Shown piece by piece: positions 9,162-17,249 of a stretch of DNA of 64,000 bases. Positions within the stretch are counted from its first letter, which is position 1, and every line of letters begins with the position of its first letter. The stretch spans positions 3,143,001 through 3,207,000 of the forward strand of contig NZ_CP118225.1 in the NCBI RefSeq assembly GCF_028768465.1, read 5' to 3'. The DNA is from Rhodopirellula sp. P2 (GTDB lineage: Bacteria > Planctomycetota > Planctomycetia > Pirellulales > Pirellulaceae). Under the pieces are notes generated by a model. The model had not been told where the DNA came from. It saw only the letters and a list, made by a program, of their open reading frames with translations, and searched no databases. A program made the position numbers and the translations under genes.

Positions 9162-10793
9162 CTACCGGGTCATTTCATCACCCAGCCACCCCAAAAAACT
9201 CGCAAAACGATAGATCCATGGACTCTGCCAGGGGGAAGACAGGCTGGTGGATACCGAAAAGGCACTGGCGGCAAGCAGCACCAGCGTGAAACACCGGCCT
9301 TGAATCTTTTCGCTCAGCGAACTCAGTTCCGGAACCAAGCTGTAAAGCCACAGGGGGGCAAACCACAGCATCCAGCGGAAACAAACGCTGACCCCACCGT
9401 AGTTGCGGTCGATTTCAGGCCGAGCAACGTAAAACACGAGGCAAACCAGGCTTGCCAACGCGATGGCAGCGGAAAGCCGCCGCATGTAGCTGGGACCATG
9501 CCGGCATCCCGCGACCATCCCAACCGGCACCAGGAACCAGAGCGGCGTGATCGAGAAGATCCCGTAGTAACCGAGCGTGGCGTGAAACAGGTAAGCGATG
9601 CGGCTGGGTTCACCCAAGTCGACTCCGCGACGTTTGTCCGTTCGCCAGTAACTTCCTGGGTAGTCGTACCAATCATCCCAGACGAACAGCGCCCAGTGGG
9701 CGCCGGTTGGAGCCAGTTTGTATTGAGTCTGTTTGGGGGGGGCGGACGTTTGCGAGTGTTCGGCGATGACTTCGTAGCCACCTTCGGTGAGTTTCCGGAG
9801 ACTGATTTTGTCGGCCGTCTGAAGTGTGTTGCTGTGTGACAACGCCACCTCGATCTGGTCGATCGCCGCGTCGGCGGACAAGTCAACGGTCTCGATTTGT
9901 TCTCCGACGCTTCGATGAGCGTACGGTGTCCGCAGGCTTCCATGAGCCCATTGATTGGTTCCGACGATCCCCAGCAAGACAACGCCTGCTCCCAGCGCAA
10001 AGCCGGGAATCGATCGGGGATTCATCCAGCCGAACAGCACCGCCCACAGGGCCAGCATGGACAGGGCCGGCAATTCGCAGGCGACCGCAAATGCGGCGGA
10101 GGCTCCCGCAATCACCCAGGGAGCGAACTTAGGATGGTAGGTGATGCCCGAAAACGAATCGGCCATCTTTTCTGCTGCCCGGAGATACAACCAAAGCGTG
10201 AGCGACGTTGCGGCGGCGGCGAACAGGTGGTTGTTCAGTGAGATCGCAAAGGGCACCATCATGGTGCCGAAGCAAGCGGCCGCGACGCCCATCCGACGGG
10301 CGTAATCGGAGGCACCGATCAGCTCCACGATCAATGCCATTGTCACCAAGAACACGGCCAGCACCGGCAGGTTGATCAGCAGCAACAACAGCCGCGGGAC
10401 ATAGATCGGTTGCTCCGTCATCGTCAGTCCGGTGGTGTGGTGCACCACGCCGTAAACACCGGCCACCATGGTCACCAACAGCGTGGGTTTGCTGCTGTAG
10501 TAGTGCAGTTGCCCATCGGCACCCACGTGACGGACTTTATCGATGGTGTTCCAAGGCCGGCGTTTGCCGTCTTCGGAACGGATCGAAATGGGCCGGTCGA
10601 TCGAAAAGGTTCCCTCTTCGACCAGCGAAGCGACGGTGCACCAGCGACTGCGATCATTGGCACTGAGGAACGCCGTGTCGCCTTCCTGACTGGAAACGAC
10701 CGCAATCCGTCCGGCAACAATCGCCAAGGTCGCGACGATCATGATCGCGTAAGTGTTGCGACGGTGTTGTCGCGGGATCTCATGTTTACGCAT
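9162..10793 (-). CDS. Polytopic membrane protein, possible GT-C type glycosyltransferase
   Basis: 543 residues with about ten hydrophobic segments, among them YAIMIVATLAIVAGRIAVV (residues ~15-33), TLLVTMVAGVYGVV, LLLLLINLPVLAVFLVTMALIVEL, the MGVAAACFGTMMVPFAI pair, and several near the C-terminus. A large loop near residues 34-100 contains NDRSRWCTVASLVEEGTF and HYYSSKPTLL, as in planctomycete homologues of unknown function. The layout, a long first loop followed by many helices, resembles dolichyl-phosphate-sugar-dependent GT-C enzymes, but I see no definite catalytic motif. Its ATG overlaps the stop of the GT2 gene by 8 bases, so the two are translationally coupled. A role together with that enzyme in glycan transfer is inferred. 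Confidence 0.65.
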   Translation of the reverse strand: MRKHEIPRQHRRNTYAIMIVATLAIVAGRIAVVSSQEGDTAFLSANDRSRWCTVASLVEEGTFSIDRPISIRSEDGKRRPWNTIDKVRHVGADGQLHYYSSKPTLLVTMVAGVYGVVHHTTGLTMTEQPIYVPRLLLLLINLPVLAVFLVTMALIVELIGASDYARRMGVAAACFGTMMVPFAISLNNHLFAAAATSLTLWLYLRAAEKMADSFSGITYHPKFAPWVIAGASAAFAVACELPALSMLALWAVLFGWMNPRSIPGFALGAGVVLLGIVGTNQWAHGSLRTPYAHRSVGEQIETVDLSADAAIDQIEVALSHSNTLQTADKISLRKLTEGGYEVIAEHSQTSAPPKQTQYKLAPTGAHWALFVWDDWYDYPGSYWRTDKRRGVDLGEPSRIAYLFHATLGYYGIFSITPLWFLVPVGMVAGCRHGPSYMRRLSAAIALASLVCLVFYVARPEIDRNYGGVSVCFRWMLWFAPLWLYSLVPELSSLSEKIQGRCFTLVLLAASAFSVSTSLSSPWQSPWIYRFASFLGWLGDEMTR

Positions 10794-12027
10794 CGTGAAT
10801 CGGCCCTGTCAAATTCGTGTCCTGTGCCGAGGTCGCACGGTCGTTGGGCGCGCTCAAGCCGGCCCAATCGGAAAGGCTGTATCCAGAGGCATTGGGAAGC
10901 AAACGTGAGCCGCCCGCGGTGTTGGAAGTGGATTGCATGAACTCGCCATGCATGTGCATGGTCTCGTGACGGTCCCGAGCCGCGGCAACGGAGATCACCA
11001 ATTCAGCCAGCAGGCCAGCTAAGACGCATTGAGCGCCGAGCAAGACCGCGAAAATGCAGTAGTAAAAGACGGCGGTCGAGTGCAGGTGCAATGGCTCTGC
11101 GTAGCCCAGTTCGGACAGAATGCGTTTGATGCTGAGGTAGATCATCCCAGCCGAGCCCACCGCGAAGCACAGCAAACCAGCCGAGCCGATCAAGTGCAGC
11201 GGCCGGCGACCATAGCCGGTCACCAGATGGATGCTGAGCAAGTCCAGGAAACCTTTGACCAATCGCGAGACGCCATACTTCGACACGCCATGTTGTCGAG
11301 CGTGGTGCTGGACCACGATTTCGCCCACTCGAAACCCGCGAGCGGAGGCGAGCACGGGAATGAAACGATGCCGTTCCCCGTACAGGTCGACTTCCGCCAA
11401 GACTTCCCGGCGATACGCTTTGAAGCCGCAATTGTGGTCGTGCAAGCGAACGCCGGTCAGCGAACTGACCAAAGCGTTGAAGACTCGACTGGGCAGCACT
11501 TTGTGCCAGGGGTCATGCCGCGTTTGTTTCCAGCCACTGACCACATCGAGACCGCTTTGGACTTTTTCGAGGAAGCGTGGGATCTCGGTTGGATCGTCCT
11601 GGAGATCCGCGTCCATGGTGAACACGATCGCACCGCGAGCGACAGAGAAACCGGCGCTCAAGGCGGCCGCTTTGCCAAAGTTGCGACGCAAACGCAGGGC
11701 GCAGGTCGAATGCGAGTGATCCGCTGCGGCGCCGCAAAGCGCGACCATCTTCTCCCAGGTTCGGTCCGTCGAGCCATCGTCGACAAAGATGATTTGAACG
11801 CGGACTTTTTGTTCCGCGCAGACAGCGGTGATCCGTTCGTGGAGTTCCGCCAGCGAGGCTTCTTCGTTCATCGCGGGAATCACCACCGAAATTTCTTCGA
11901 GGCGATCCGGGCCGGATGATTGCTGGCTTGGCTGAGGCTCAGGTGTCTGAAATCCAGCCGATAAACCTGACGTGATCGACGCTGGCGAGGCGAGGGACGA
12001 TGGGATCGGGGAGGAGTTGGTGTTCAT
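10786..12027 (-). CDS. Family 2 glycosyltransferase, polyprenyl-phosphate sugar transferase (DPM1/GtrB-like)
   Basis: From ATG 12027 the protein has 413 residues. After a ~50-residue Ser/Pro-rich N-terminus comes the GT-A fold: ISVVIPAMNEEASLAEL, VQIIFVDDGSTDRTW, ALRLRRNFGKAAALSAG, VFTMDADLQDDPTEIP (the DXD-type metal site) and the HDHNCGFKAYRREVL segment characteristic of dolichol-/undecaprenyl-phosphate glycosyltransferases. Two membrane helices follow (LHLIGSAGLLCFAVGSAGMIYL; FYYCIFAVLLGAQCVLAGLL), as in GtrB/ArnC-type enzymes. It would charge undecaprenyl phosphate with a sugar on the cytoplasmic face, probably for the overlapping downstream membrane protein. A frame open to 12219 encodes nothing family-like and runs over the head of the divergent Nudix gene's leader. 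Confidence 0.88.
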   Translation of the reverse strand: MNTNSSPIPSSLASPASITSGLSAGFQTPEPQPSQQSSGPDRLEEISVVIPAMNEEASLAELHERITAVCAEQKVRVQIIFVDDGSTDRTWEKMVALCGAAADHSHSTCALRLRRNFGKAAALSAGFSVARGAIVFTMDADLQDDPTEIPRFLEKVQSGLDVVSGWKQTRHDPWHKVLPSRVFNALVSSLTGVRLHDHNCGFKAYRREVLAEVDLYGERHRFIPVLASARGFRVGEIVVQHHARQHGVSKYGVSRLVKGFLDLLSIHLVTGYGRRPLHLIGSAGLLCFAVGSAGMIYLSIKRILSELGYAEPLHLHSTAVFYYCIFAVLLGAQCVLAGLLAELVISVAAARDRHETMHMHGEFMQSTSNTAGGSRLLPNASGYSLSDWAGLSAPNDRATSAQDTNLTGPIHDA

Positions 12028-12251
12028 TCGCGTATCATACTCAGGATGAAGCCCCTTGCCACATTCGGGGGGACTGATCTGGGTTTTTGGGGCCCAGTCT
12101 GTGGGGCGGCGCCGGAACATCCGCTGGTTTCGTTGCTGATCTCCCATCCTTTGCCTATCGTGGCGAGGGATGCCGGTTGGTTTGTCTTGTTGTAGACAAT
12201 CGAAGTTTCTTTCTGTCACGCGGGTTCAAGACCGCACTGGAGTTTCTCCCC

Positions 12252-12767
12252 ATGTCTGAACCCGAAGTGTTGTTACGCGGTAGTCGTTTTGATGTCATTG
12301 CGATCGATCTTCCCGGTCGAGACGGGCAGTCACATCGACGCGAATTCATTCAGCATCCTGGGGCGGTGGTGCTGCTTCCGCTCGTCGACGATGACACCCT
12401 GGTGATGATCGAAAACGAGCGTCCTGCGGTGGGGGAAACACTGCTGGAGTTGCCAGCGGGAACCCGCGACCCGGGAGAAGACGTGCTGGTGACGGCCGCT
12501 CGCGAATTGACGGAAGAAACCGGGTACCGAGCTGCGGATTTGAGTGTCGCCTGTGAGTTCTACTCAGCACCGGGGTTGGGCAACGAGTTGATGCACTTGG
12601 TCGTCGCCAAGGATCTCACCGCGGGGGAGCAACAACTCGAAGCGACCGAGCGAATTGAGACCAAGTTGATGCATCGTGACGAGTTGTTGGAGCTCGTGCA
12701 GTCGTGTCAAATTCGCGACGCCAAAACGCTGATTGGTCTGCAGGCGTTTCTGTTTCAAAAAATTTGA
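12252..12767 (+). CDS. Nudix hydrolase, ADP-ribose pyrophosphatase-like
   Basis: The 171-residue protein starts at ATG 12252 (MSEPEVLLRG). The Nudix box is complete: G-x5-E-x7-REL-x-EE-x-GY in GTRDPGED...RELTEETGY, preceded by the LLELPAGT strand seen in ADP-ribose pyrophosphatases, and followed by FYSAPGLGNELMHL. It would hydrolyse nucleoside-diphosphate-linked metabolites, such as ADP-ribose, to monophosphates with Mg2+. The frame is open back to 12087, but that part is not protein-like and overlaps the divergent region. A small AT-rich palindrome (12752-12770) spans the stop codon. Convergent with trpG/pabA. Confidence 0.85.
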   Translation: MSEPEVLLRGSRFDVIAIDLPGRDGQSHRREFIQHPGAVVLLPLVDDDTLVMIENERPAVGETLLELPAGTRDPGEDVLVTAARELTEETGYRAADLSVACEFYSAPGLGNELMHLVVAKDLTAGEQQLEATERIETKLMHRDELLELVQSCQIRDAKTLIGLQAFLFQKI

Positions 12768-13004
12768 AACGGATCGAAGAAAAGTTCCCGGTGGGCGTCT
12801 CTCAGCGGGCGATTCGCCGAGAAATGGGGCGTGCCGTTTTCAAGTGCTATGTTCGGCCCCCTCCCTCACGCAAGCCTGAACGGCGTCGTTCGACCTCCCC
12901 CAAAACTTCGTTTCGGGAGAGGTGCACCATGTGGGGCCCCGTGGAAAAGCGGGCCATAAAACGGCACGCCCTCAGAGTGGAGAAAGGATTTCTTTTCGAT
13001 TGGC

Positions 13005-13583
13005 TCACCACGCCAAGAAACGGCGAATCAGTTCAATTCCCGGTTCCGTTAAAAAACTTTCCGGGTGGAACTGCCAGCCTTCCAATTTGTGTTGTCGGTG
13101 GCGGACACCCATGATCTGCCGATTGCCGCCCGTGTCCGTCCAGGCCCCGACGACCAGGTCATCGGGAACGGTGTGGGGGTCGATGACCAGCGAGTGATAC
13201 CGGGTGGCGGTGAACGGATTGGTCAGACCTGCAAACAAGCCTTGGTCGTCGTGATGGATGCCATCCGTTTTACCGTGCATCAATTCGGGGGCTCGGATGA
13301 TCGTCGCACCAAAGGCCTCCCCGATCGATTGGTGTCCCAAGCAAACCCCCAGAATTGGAAACTTGCCCGCAAAACGCCGGACGCATTCGACACTGACGCC
13401 CGCTTCGGTGGGGGTGCAGGGGCCCGGCGAAATCAACAAACGTTCGGGCGACAGCGCTTCGATTTCATCGGGGGAGAGGTCATCGTTGCGATGGACGCGA
13501 ATGTCCGCCGAGGGATCGATTTCGCCCATTCGCTGAACCAGATTGTAAGTGAACGAGTCGTAGTTATCGATGACCAAAATCAT
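13005..13583 (-). CDS. trpG: Glutamine amidotransferase subunit, anthranilate/aminodeoxychorismate synthase component II
   Basis: 192 residues from ATG 13583 (MILVIDNYDSFTYNLVQ). The class I glutamine amidotransferase triad is intact: the nucleophile Cys in PILGVCLGHQSIGEAFG, and the His/Glu pair in GWQFHPESFL. The oxyanion-loop LLISPGPCTPTEAG and the RYHSLVID motif match TrpG/PabA. It releases ammonia from glutamine for a chorismate-using partner to make anthranilate or p-aminobenzoate. No component I gene is in the window, so trpG versus pabA cannot be decided; pabA is plausible given a nearby HisA-like gene of the sort associated with pterin C1 cofactors. The frame continues to 13694 but the family start is at 13583. 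Confidence 0.88.
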   Translation of the reverse strand: MILVIDNYDSFTYNLVQRMGEIDPSADIRVHRNDDLSPDEIEALSPERLLISPGPCTPTEAGVSVECVRRFAGKFPILGVCLGHQSIGEAFGATIIRAPELMHGKTDGIHHDDQGLFAGLTNPFTATRYHSLVIDPHTVPDDLVVGAWTDTGGNRQIMGVRHRQHKLEGWQFHPESFLTEPGIELIRRFLAW

Positions 13584-13762
13584 GGCGGCAAATCCGAGGG
13601 GCAGCAAAGGGAGGCTGCAGGATAAGTGGCGGAGCGAGTTCTGTCGAAGTGACGAATCGGGCGGAACACGGATGTCAAGATGAATTCGTGACATTCAAAA
13701 GGAAAGGATATTCTTGGCGAGTCAAGACGTAAACGCTCTTTAGAAGGTTCAGCCAGACAGCG

Positions 13763-13768
13763 TATAAT
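13763..13768 (+). promoter_or_regulatory. Consensus -10 box (TATAAT)
   Basis: A perfect TATAAT lies in the divergent gap between trpG/pabA and the next gene. The -35 at 17-bp spacing is poor (TTTAGA-like). If it is a real -10 box, transcription starts near 13775, after the ATG at 13771, which would push the downstream start to GTG 13840. Confidence 0.45.
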
Positions 13769-13770
13769 GA

Positions 13771-14415
13771 TTGACTGACCGCGTCGCGAAGCCTTCTTCG
13801 CGGCGAGACAGATACGAACTCTTCATTGGACTCTTCATCGTGCTTTCGGTTCGCCCCAAAGTTGCTGAGCTTGCGTTTCACTTGTTCAGCCGATCGCTGC
13901 ACCCAGAGCTCATTCTGGTGCACCAGACACGCAAAATTGAACGCGATGGATACGATGCCAAAATCGAAGTGACCAATTGCGGTCACGTCGTCACGTTCAA
14001 TTCCGCGCCCACGGCGGACGCCGCAGCGACCACGCTGTGTGAGGTTGCCACCAGCGCTCACCAGCCTTTGCCTTCGCGTCGATGCTTGATTCGACAATCG
14101 CTCAAAGGCAGCCGAACAGAAGAAGCCACCTGCCGATCCGGTTTGTCGTACCGCTCGCATTTCCAGCTTGAAACCGTCGATCCGAAAATGTTCTGGATGG
14201 TTGGCCAGCAATTGGGGACGGGACCCACCGAAGGTTTGCTTCATCGATTTGATTCCAGTGGCCGGATGGCGCTGGGGGCGATCAGCTATCTCAACATTGA
14301 AACGCGTCGTCGTTCGATGTTGATCCAAGCGATTCACACATTCCCGGATGACTACGCGATCGTCAAAGTGGAATCGTTGTTCACCTTGCCGGAACCCGGC
14401 GCCGCTTCGGCTTGA
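13771..14415 (+). CDS. Conserved hypothetical protein, possibly DUF2617-like
   Basis: Up to 214 residues. The core begins SVRPKVAELAFHLFSRSLHPELI and continues with IEVTNCGHVVTFNS, SLKGSRTEEATCRSGLSYRSHFQLE and ALGAISYLNIETRRRSMLIQAIHTFPDDYAIVKVESLF, alternating strands and short helices with no signal peptide. I think this resembles the DUF2617 family, of unknown function, but this is from memory only. ATG 13771 is the longest start; GTG 13840, just before the conserved core, is better if the TATAAT at 13763 is the promoter. The stop overlaps the TTG start of the HisA-like gene by four bases (TTGA), so the two are translationally coupled and probably work together. Confidence 0.65.
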   Translation: MTDRVAKPSSRRDRYELFIGLFIVLSVRPKVAELAFHLFSRSLHPELILVHQTRKIERDGYDAKIEVTNCGHVVTFNSAPTADAAATTLCEVATSAHQPLPSRRCLIRQSLKGSRTEEATCRSGLSYRSHFQLETVDPKMFWMVGQQLGTGPTEGLLHRFDSSGRMALGAISYLNIETRRRSMLIQAIHTFPDDYAIVKVESLFTLPEPGAASA

Positions 14416-15224
14416 ACGCCGACTCAAACCGTCGCCTGCCAAGCCCGCCCCAGCAGCGACTTCAGCAGCGATGGAAATCTCAGCTGGATCGGCTGATTGG
14501 CGTCCTGGATCTGATGAATGGCGTTGCGGTTCATGGGATCGCGGGCCAGCGAAGCCGATACCGACCTGTTGCTGGTCTTCCCGCCGGCGAAAACGCGCTC
14601 TTGAGGTGGTATCGATCGATTGGTGTCCAGCGGTTCTATGTCGCCGACCTGGATGGATTGATGTGCCAAGGTCGCCAGGACGACGCTTTGTTGAATCTTG
14701 CGGCTGAGCTGCGCGATGGTGAAACGCTTTGGATCGATTGCGGTTGGCGTGAATCCGTTTCGCAAGCGGATCGCGATTGGATGTCGCAGATGAGGTCATC
14801 GATCCCGGCGGGCTCCGACATTCGGTGGATCATTGCCAGCGAATCAGCGGACTCGATCGACGTGTTGGATCGAATGTTGGAATGGATTCCCGCGTCCGAG
14901 CTCACACTCAGTCTGGATTTTCGAGACGGGCAATTTATCGGTCCCGATTCGGCAACGCATTGGATGCGGTCCGCCAGCGATCGGAACATTCGCGAGGCCA
15001 TTTTATTGGACGTCGCTTCGGTGGGCGGCGAATCGGGCCCTCGCGATTGCCAGACTTTTTCGGGATTGGTCCGGCAATTTCGCAGCGTGAATTGGATCAC
15101 CGGGGGCGGGATACGCTGCCCGGAGGAGGTTCAGAAGCTTGTCTCGGAGGGGTATTCTGAAGTTTTGATTGCGTCGGCCTTGCTGCCTTCGTCCGCTGCG
15201 GATGTGGCCTCGAAGACTTCTTGA
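14412..15224 (+). CDS. HisA-like TIM-barrel protein (proFAR isomerase-related)
   Basis: 270 residues from a TTG codon overlapping the upstream stop. The sequence GVLDLMNGVAVHGIAGQRSRYRPV corresponds to the N-terminal strand of HisA (where the first catalytic Asp sits), RFYVADLDGL to the next strand, and NWITGGGIRCPEEV and LIASALLP to the C-terminal phosphate-binding turns. Middle strands are more divergent. It lacks neighbouring his genes. Homologues of this type (HisA-related, COG1411-like) occur in methanogens and in planctomycetes and methylotrophs with the tetrahydromethanopterin C1 pathway, where they are linked to cofactor synthesis; that role here is inference from family context, as no other C1 gene is in the window. 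About 20 hydrophilic residues precede the barrel, so the true start may be later. Confidence 0.75.
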   Translation: MNADSNRRLPSPPQQRLQQRWKSQLDRLIGVLDLMNGVAVHGIAGQRSRYRPVAGLPAGENALLRWYRSIGVQRFYVADLDGLMCQGRQDDALLNLAAELRDGETLWIDCGWRESVSQADRDWMSQMRSSIPAGSDIRWIIASESADSIDVLDRMLEWIPASELTLSLDFRDGQFIGPDSATHWMRSASDRNIREAILLDVASVGGESGPRDCQTFSGLVRQFRSVNWITGGGIRCPEEVQKLVSEGYSEVLIASALLPSSAADVASKTS

Positions 15225-15354
15225 AATCCACTGGATTGGCGATCTGCTGCCGCTTCGCTAGGCCGCAGTCAAACTGTTATCATTGGGAGGCTCGCCGGTG
15301 TCGATTTTGGACGGAACGGCGGGATTCTGATTTGACTCACCAAGTGAAAACAAC

Positions 15355-16392
15355 ATGGCAATGATCGATTCGATTCACGATTGGAACTTGCTGGCGCAAA
15401 ATCCGGGCGGCGGACTGGACTCCAGTTCATTGTTGCTGCTGGTCGGCGTTTTCCTGGCGCTGTTCTTTGTCGCCCTGTTGGGATTCTTCTTTCTGCGGTA
15501 TGGAAAGCTGTGGTTTCAGGCGTTCATGTCGGATGCCGATGTGCAGTTGTTGAATTTGATTCGCATGCACTTCACCAAGGTCAATCCGAATGTGATTGTG
15601 CAGGCCAAGGTGATGGCGGCGCAGGCTGGGTTGGACATCGGTCGCCGCGACGGAATCAGCACCCATCGCTTGGAAGCCCACTACTTGGCCGGTGGCAACG
15701 TGATGAATGTCATTCATGCCATCATCGCAGCTCACCGGGCTCAAATTCCGTTGGAGTTTGACCAGGCGGCCGCGATCGATTTGGCTGGACGCGATGTCTT
15801 GGACGCGGTTCAAACCAGCGTGTATCCCAAGGTGATTGATTGCCCGGATCCCAAACGCAGTGGCAAGACAACGTTGAGTGCGATCACCAAGAACGGTGTT
15901 GAGCTGCGGGTCAGAACTCGCGTGACGGTTCGGACCAACATCGAACAATTGATTGGTGGTGCCACGGAGGACACCGTGATCGCTCGTGTGGGCGAAGCAA
16001 TCATCAGTTCAATTGGGTCCGCGGAAACCCATTTCAAGGTGTTGGAAAACCCGGACATGATCACGCGAGTGGTCCTGTCTCGCGGCCTCGATGCTCAGAC
16101 TGCCTTTGAGATTGTTTCGATTGACATCGCCGACATTGATGTTGGGGAAAACATCGGAGCTCGTTTGCAAAGTGATCAAGCGGAAGCCGACACGCGTGTT
16201 GCTCGTGCCCAAGCCGAACGGCGTCGGGCCGAGGCGATCGCCGCGGAGCAGTTGATGAAAGCTCGCGTGTCTGAGAACCGTGCCCGCTTGGTTTTGGCGG
16301 AAGCGGACGTTCCCCGAGCCATGGCAGAAGCCTTCAAGGCTGGCCGGATCGGGAATGTTTCCAACGGGGCACCCGCAGAAGGCTCGGCGTGA
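15355..16392 (+). CDS. floA: Flotillin-like protein FloA
   Basis: The 345-residue protein is a full-length FloA. It has one N-terminal membrane segment (SLLLLVGVFLALFFVALLGFFFLRYG), then the conserved core FQAFMSDADVQLLNLIRMHFTKVNP, VQAKVMAAQAGLDI, THRLEAHYLAGGNVMNVIHAIIAAHRAQIPL, VRTRVTVRTNIEQLIGGATEDT and the helical C-terminal part DVGENIGARLQSDQAEADTRVARAQAERRRAEA. FloA assembles membrane microdomains and affects cell-wall and signalling processes. A second ATG at 15361 is equally possible. Its NfeD-type partner, often adjacent in other bacteria, is missing here; instead the downstream hydrolase starts within its stop (GTGA), so these two are coupled. Confidence 0.93.
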   Translation: MAMIDSIHDWNLLAQNPGGGLDSSSLLLLVGVFLALFFVALLGFFFLRYGKLWFQAFMSDADVQLLNLIRMHFTKVNPNVIVQAKVMAAQAGLDIGRRDGISTHRLEAHYLAGGNVMNVIHAIIAAHRAQIPLEFDQAAAIDLAGRDVLDAVQTSVYPKVIDCPDPKRSGKTTLSAITKNGVELRVRTRVTVRTNIEQLIGGATEDTVIARVGEAIISSIGSAETHFKVLENPDMITRVVLSRGLDAQTAFEIVSIDIADIDVGENIGARLQSDQAEADTRVARAQAERRRAEAIAAEQLMKARVSENRARLVLAEADVPRAMAEAFKAGRIGNVSNGAPAEGSA

Positions 16393-17249
16393 GTTCAAGT
16401 ATTCGAGCCACCATTGGCGAACCGATGGAAGGACCTTTTGAACGTCATTCCTATCGTGTTCGATTTCCCGGAGGCAATGGGTTTGAGTTGGCTGGGATCG
16501 TCGATCGTCCTCGCGATCGTCTGACGAAGGACGCACTCATCGATGTCCCCGTTGCCGTCTTCAGTCACTGCTTCACGTGTAGCAAGGACTTGAAGGCGAT
16601 CGCCAGGGTTTCCCGACGTTTGGCGGAATTGGGTGTCGCCGTGTTGCGATACGACCTGACTGGGTTGGGAGGCAGCGATGGTGATTTCTCTCGCACTCAC
16701 TTCACTTCCAACCAAGCGGACCTGCAGGCGGCGATTCAGTTTGCAGGATCCGAATTGGGGGCCGTGACCGGTTTGATTGGGCACAGCTTTGGTGGTGCGG
16801 CGTCGCTTGCGATTGCCTCGGATGAAGCGGCGCGTCCATCCACCTTGCAAGCGGTTGTTGCCATCGCGGCTCCCAGTGACACCGTTCACCTTGCGAATTT
16901 GCTGGATCGAATGGATCCGACGATTCAGGAAGTGGGAATCGGCGAAGTTGAGATTGGCGGTCGACGCTGGAGCATCCGGCGAGAGATGCTGGAGGATTTT
17001 CGCTCGCACCAACTCGCCGATCAGTTGCCCAAGGTTGAGGCCCAGGTCATGGTCTTTCATTCGCCCACCGACGAGACGGTGGGCTACGACCATGCACTGC
17101 GAATTGCCAGTTTGATTGGTGGCGAGAACGAGCGGTCCAGTTGCAGCGTGGTGACTCTTTCCGGGGCCGATCACTTGCTGATCCGACACCCCGGCGATGC
17201 GATCTGGGTCGCTGACACCGCGGCCGCTTTTCTGAGCCGTTACCACTAG
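16389..17249 (+). CDS. Alpha/beta hydrolase
   Basis: 286 residues, starting at GTG 16389 within the floA stop. Strand and loop FSHCFTCSKDLKA, LRYDLTGLGGSDGDF and the nucleophile elbow LIGHSFGGAAS identify an alpha/beta hydrolase, with the acid probably in the VMVFHSPTDETVGYDHA strand and the His in LSGADHLLIRHPGD. Related proteins in other bacteria are fused to, or lie beside, OsmC domains; here there is none. Substrate is unknown; an esterase/dienelactone hydrolase-type reaction is the safest reading. The end is convergent with, and overlaps by 4 bases, the planctomycete cytochrome gene. Confidence 0.85.
   Translation: MSSSIRATIGEPMEGPFERHSYRVRFPGGNGFELAGIVDRPRDRLTKDALIDVPVAVFSHCFTCSKDLKAIARVSRRLAELGVAVLRYDLTGLGGSDGDFSRTHFTSNQADLQAAIQFAGSELGAVTGLIGHSFGGAASLAIASDEAARPSTLQAVVAIAAPSDTVHLANLLDRMDPTIQEVGIGEVEIGGRRWSIRREMLEDFRSHQLADQLPKVEAQVMVFHSPTDETVGYDHALRIASLIGGENERSSCSVVTLSGADHLLIRHPGDAIWVADTAAAFLSRYH

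Noticed and set aside
12087..12251. In-frame N-terminal extension of the Nudix protein
   Set aside because: The added 55 residues have no similarity to Nudix N-termini and overlap the leader of the divergent glycosyltransferase gene.
13675..14799. A 374-codon minus-strand frame across trpG's upstream region
   Set aside because: It runs opposite two coupled plus-strand genes with better family features and is Arg/Ser/Gln-rich without motifs.
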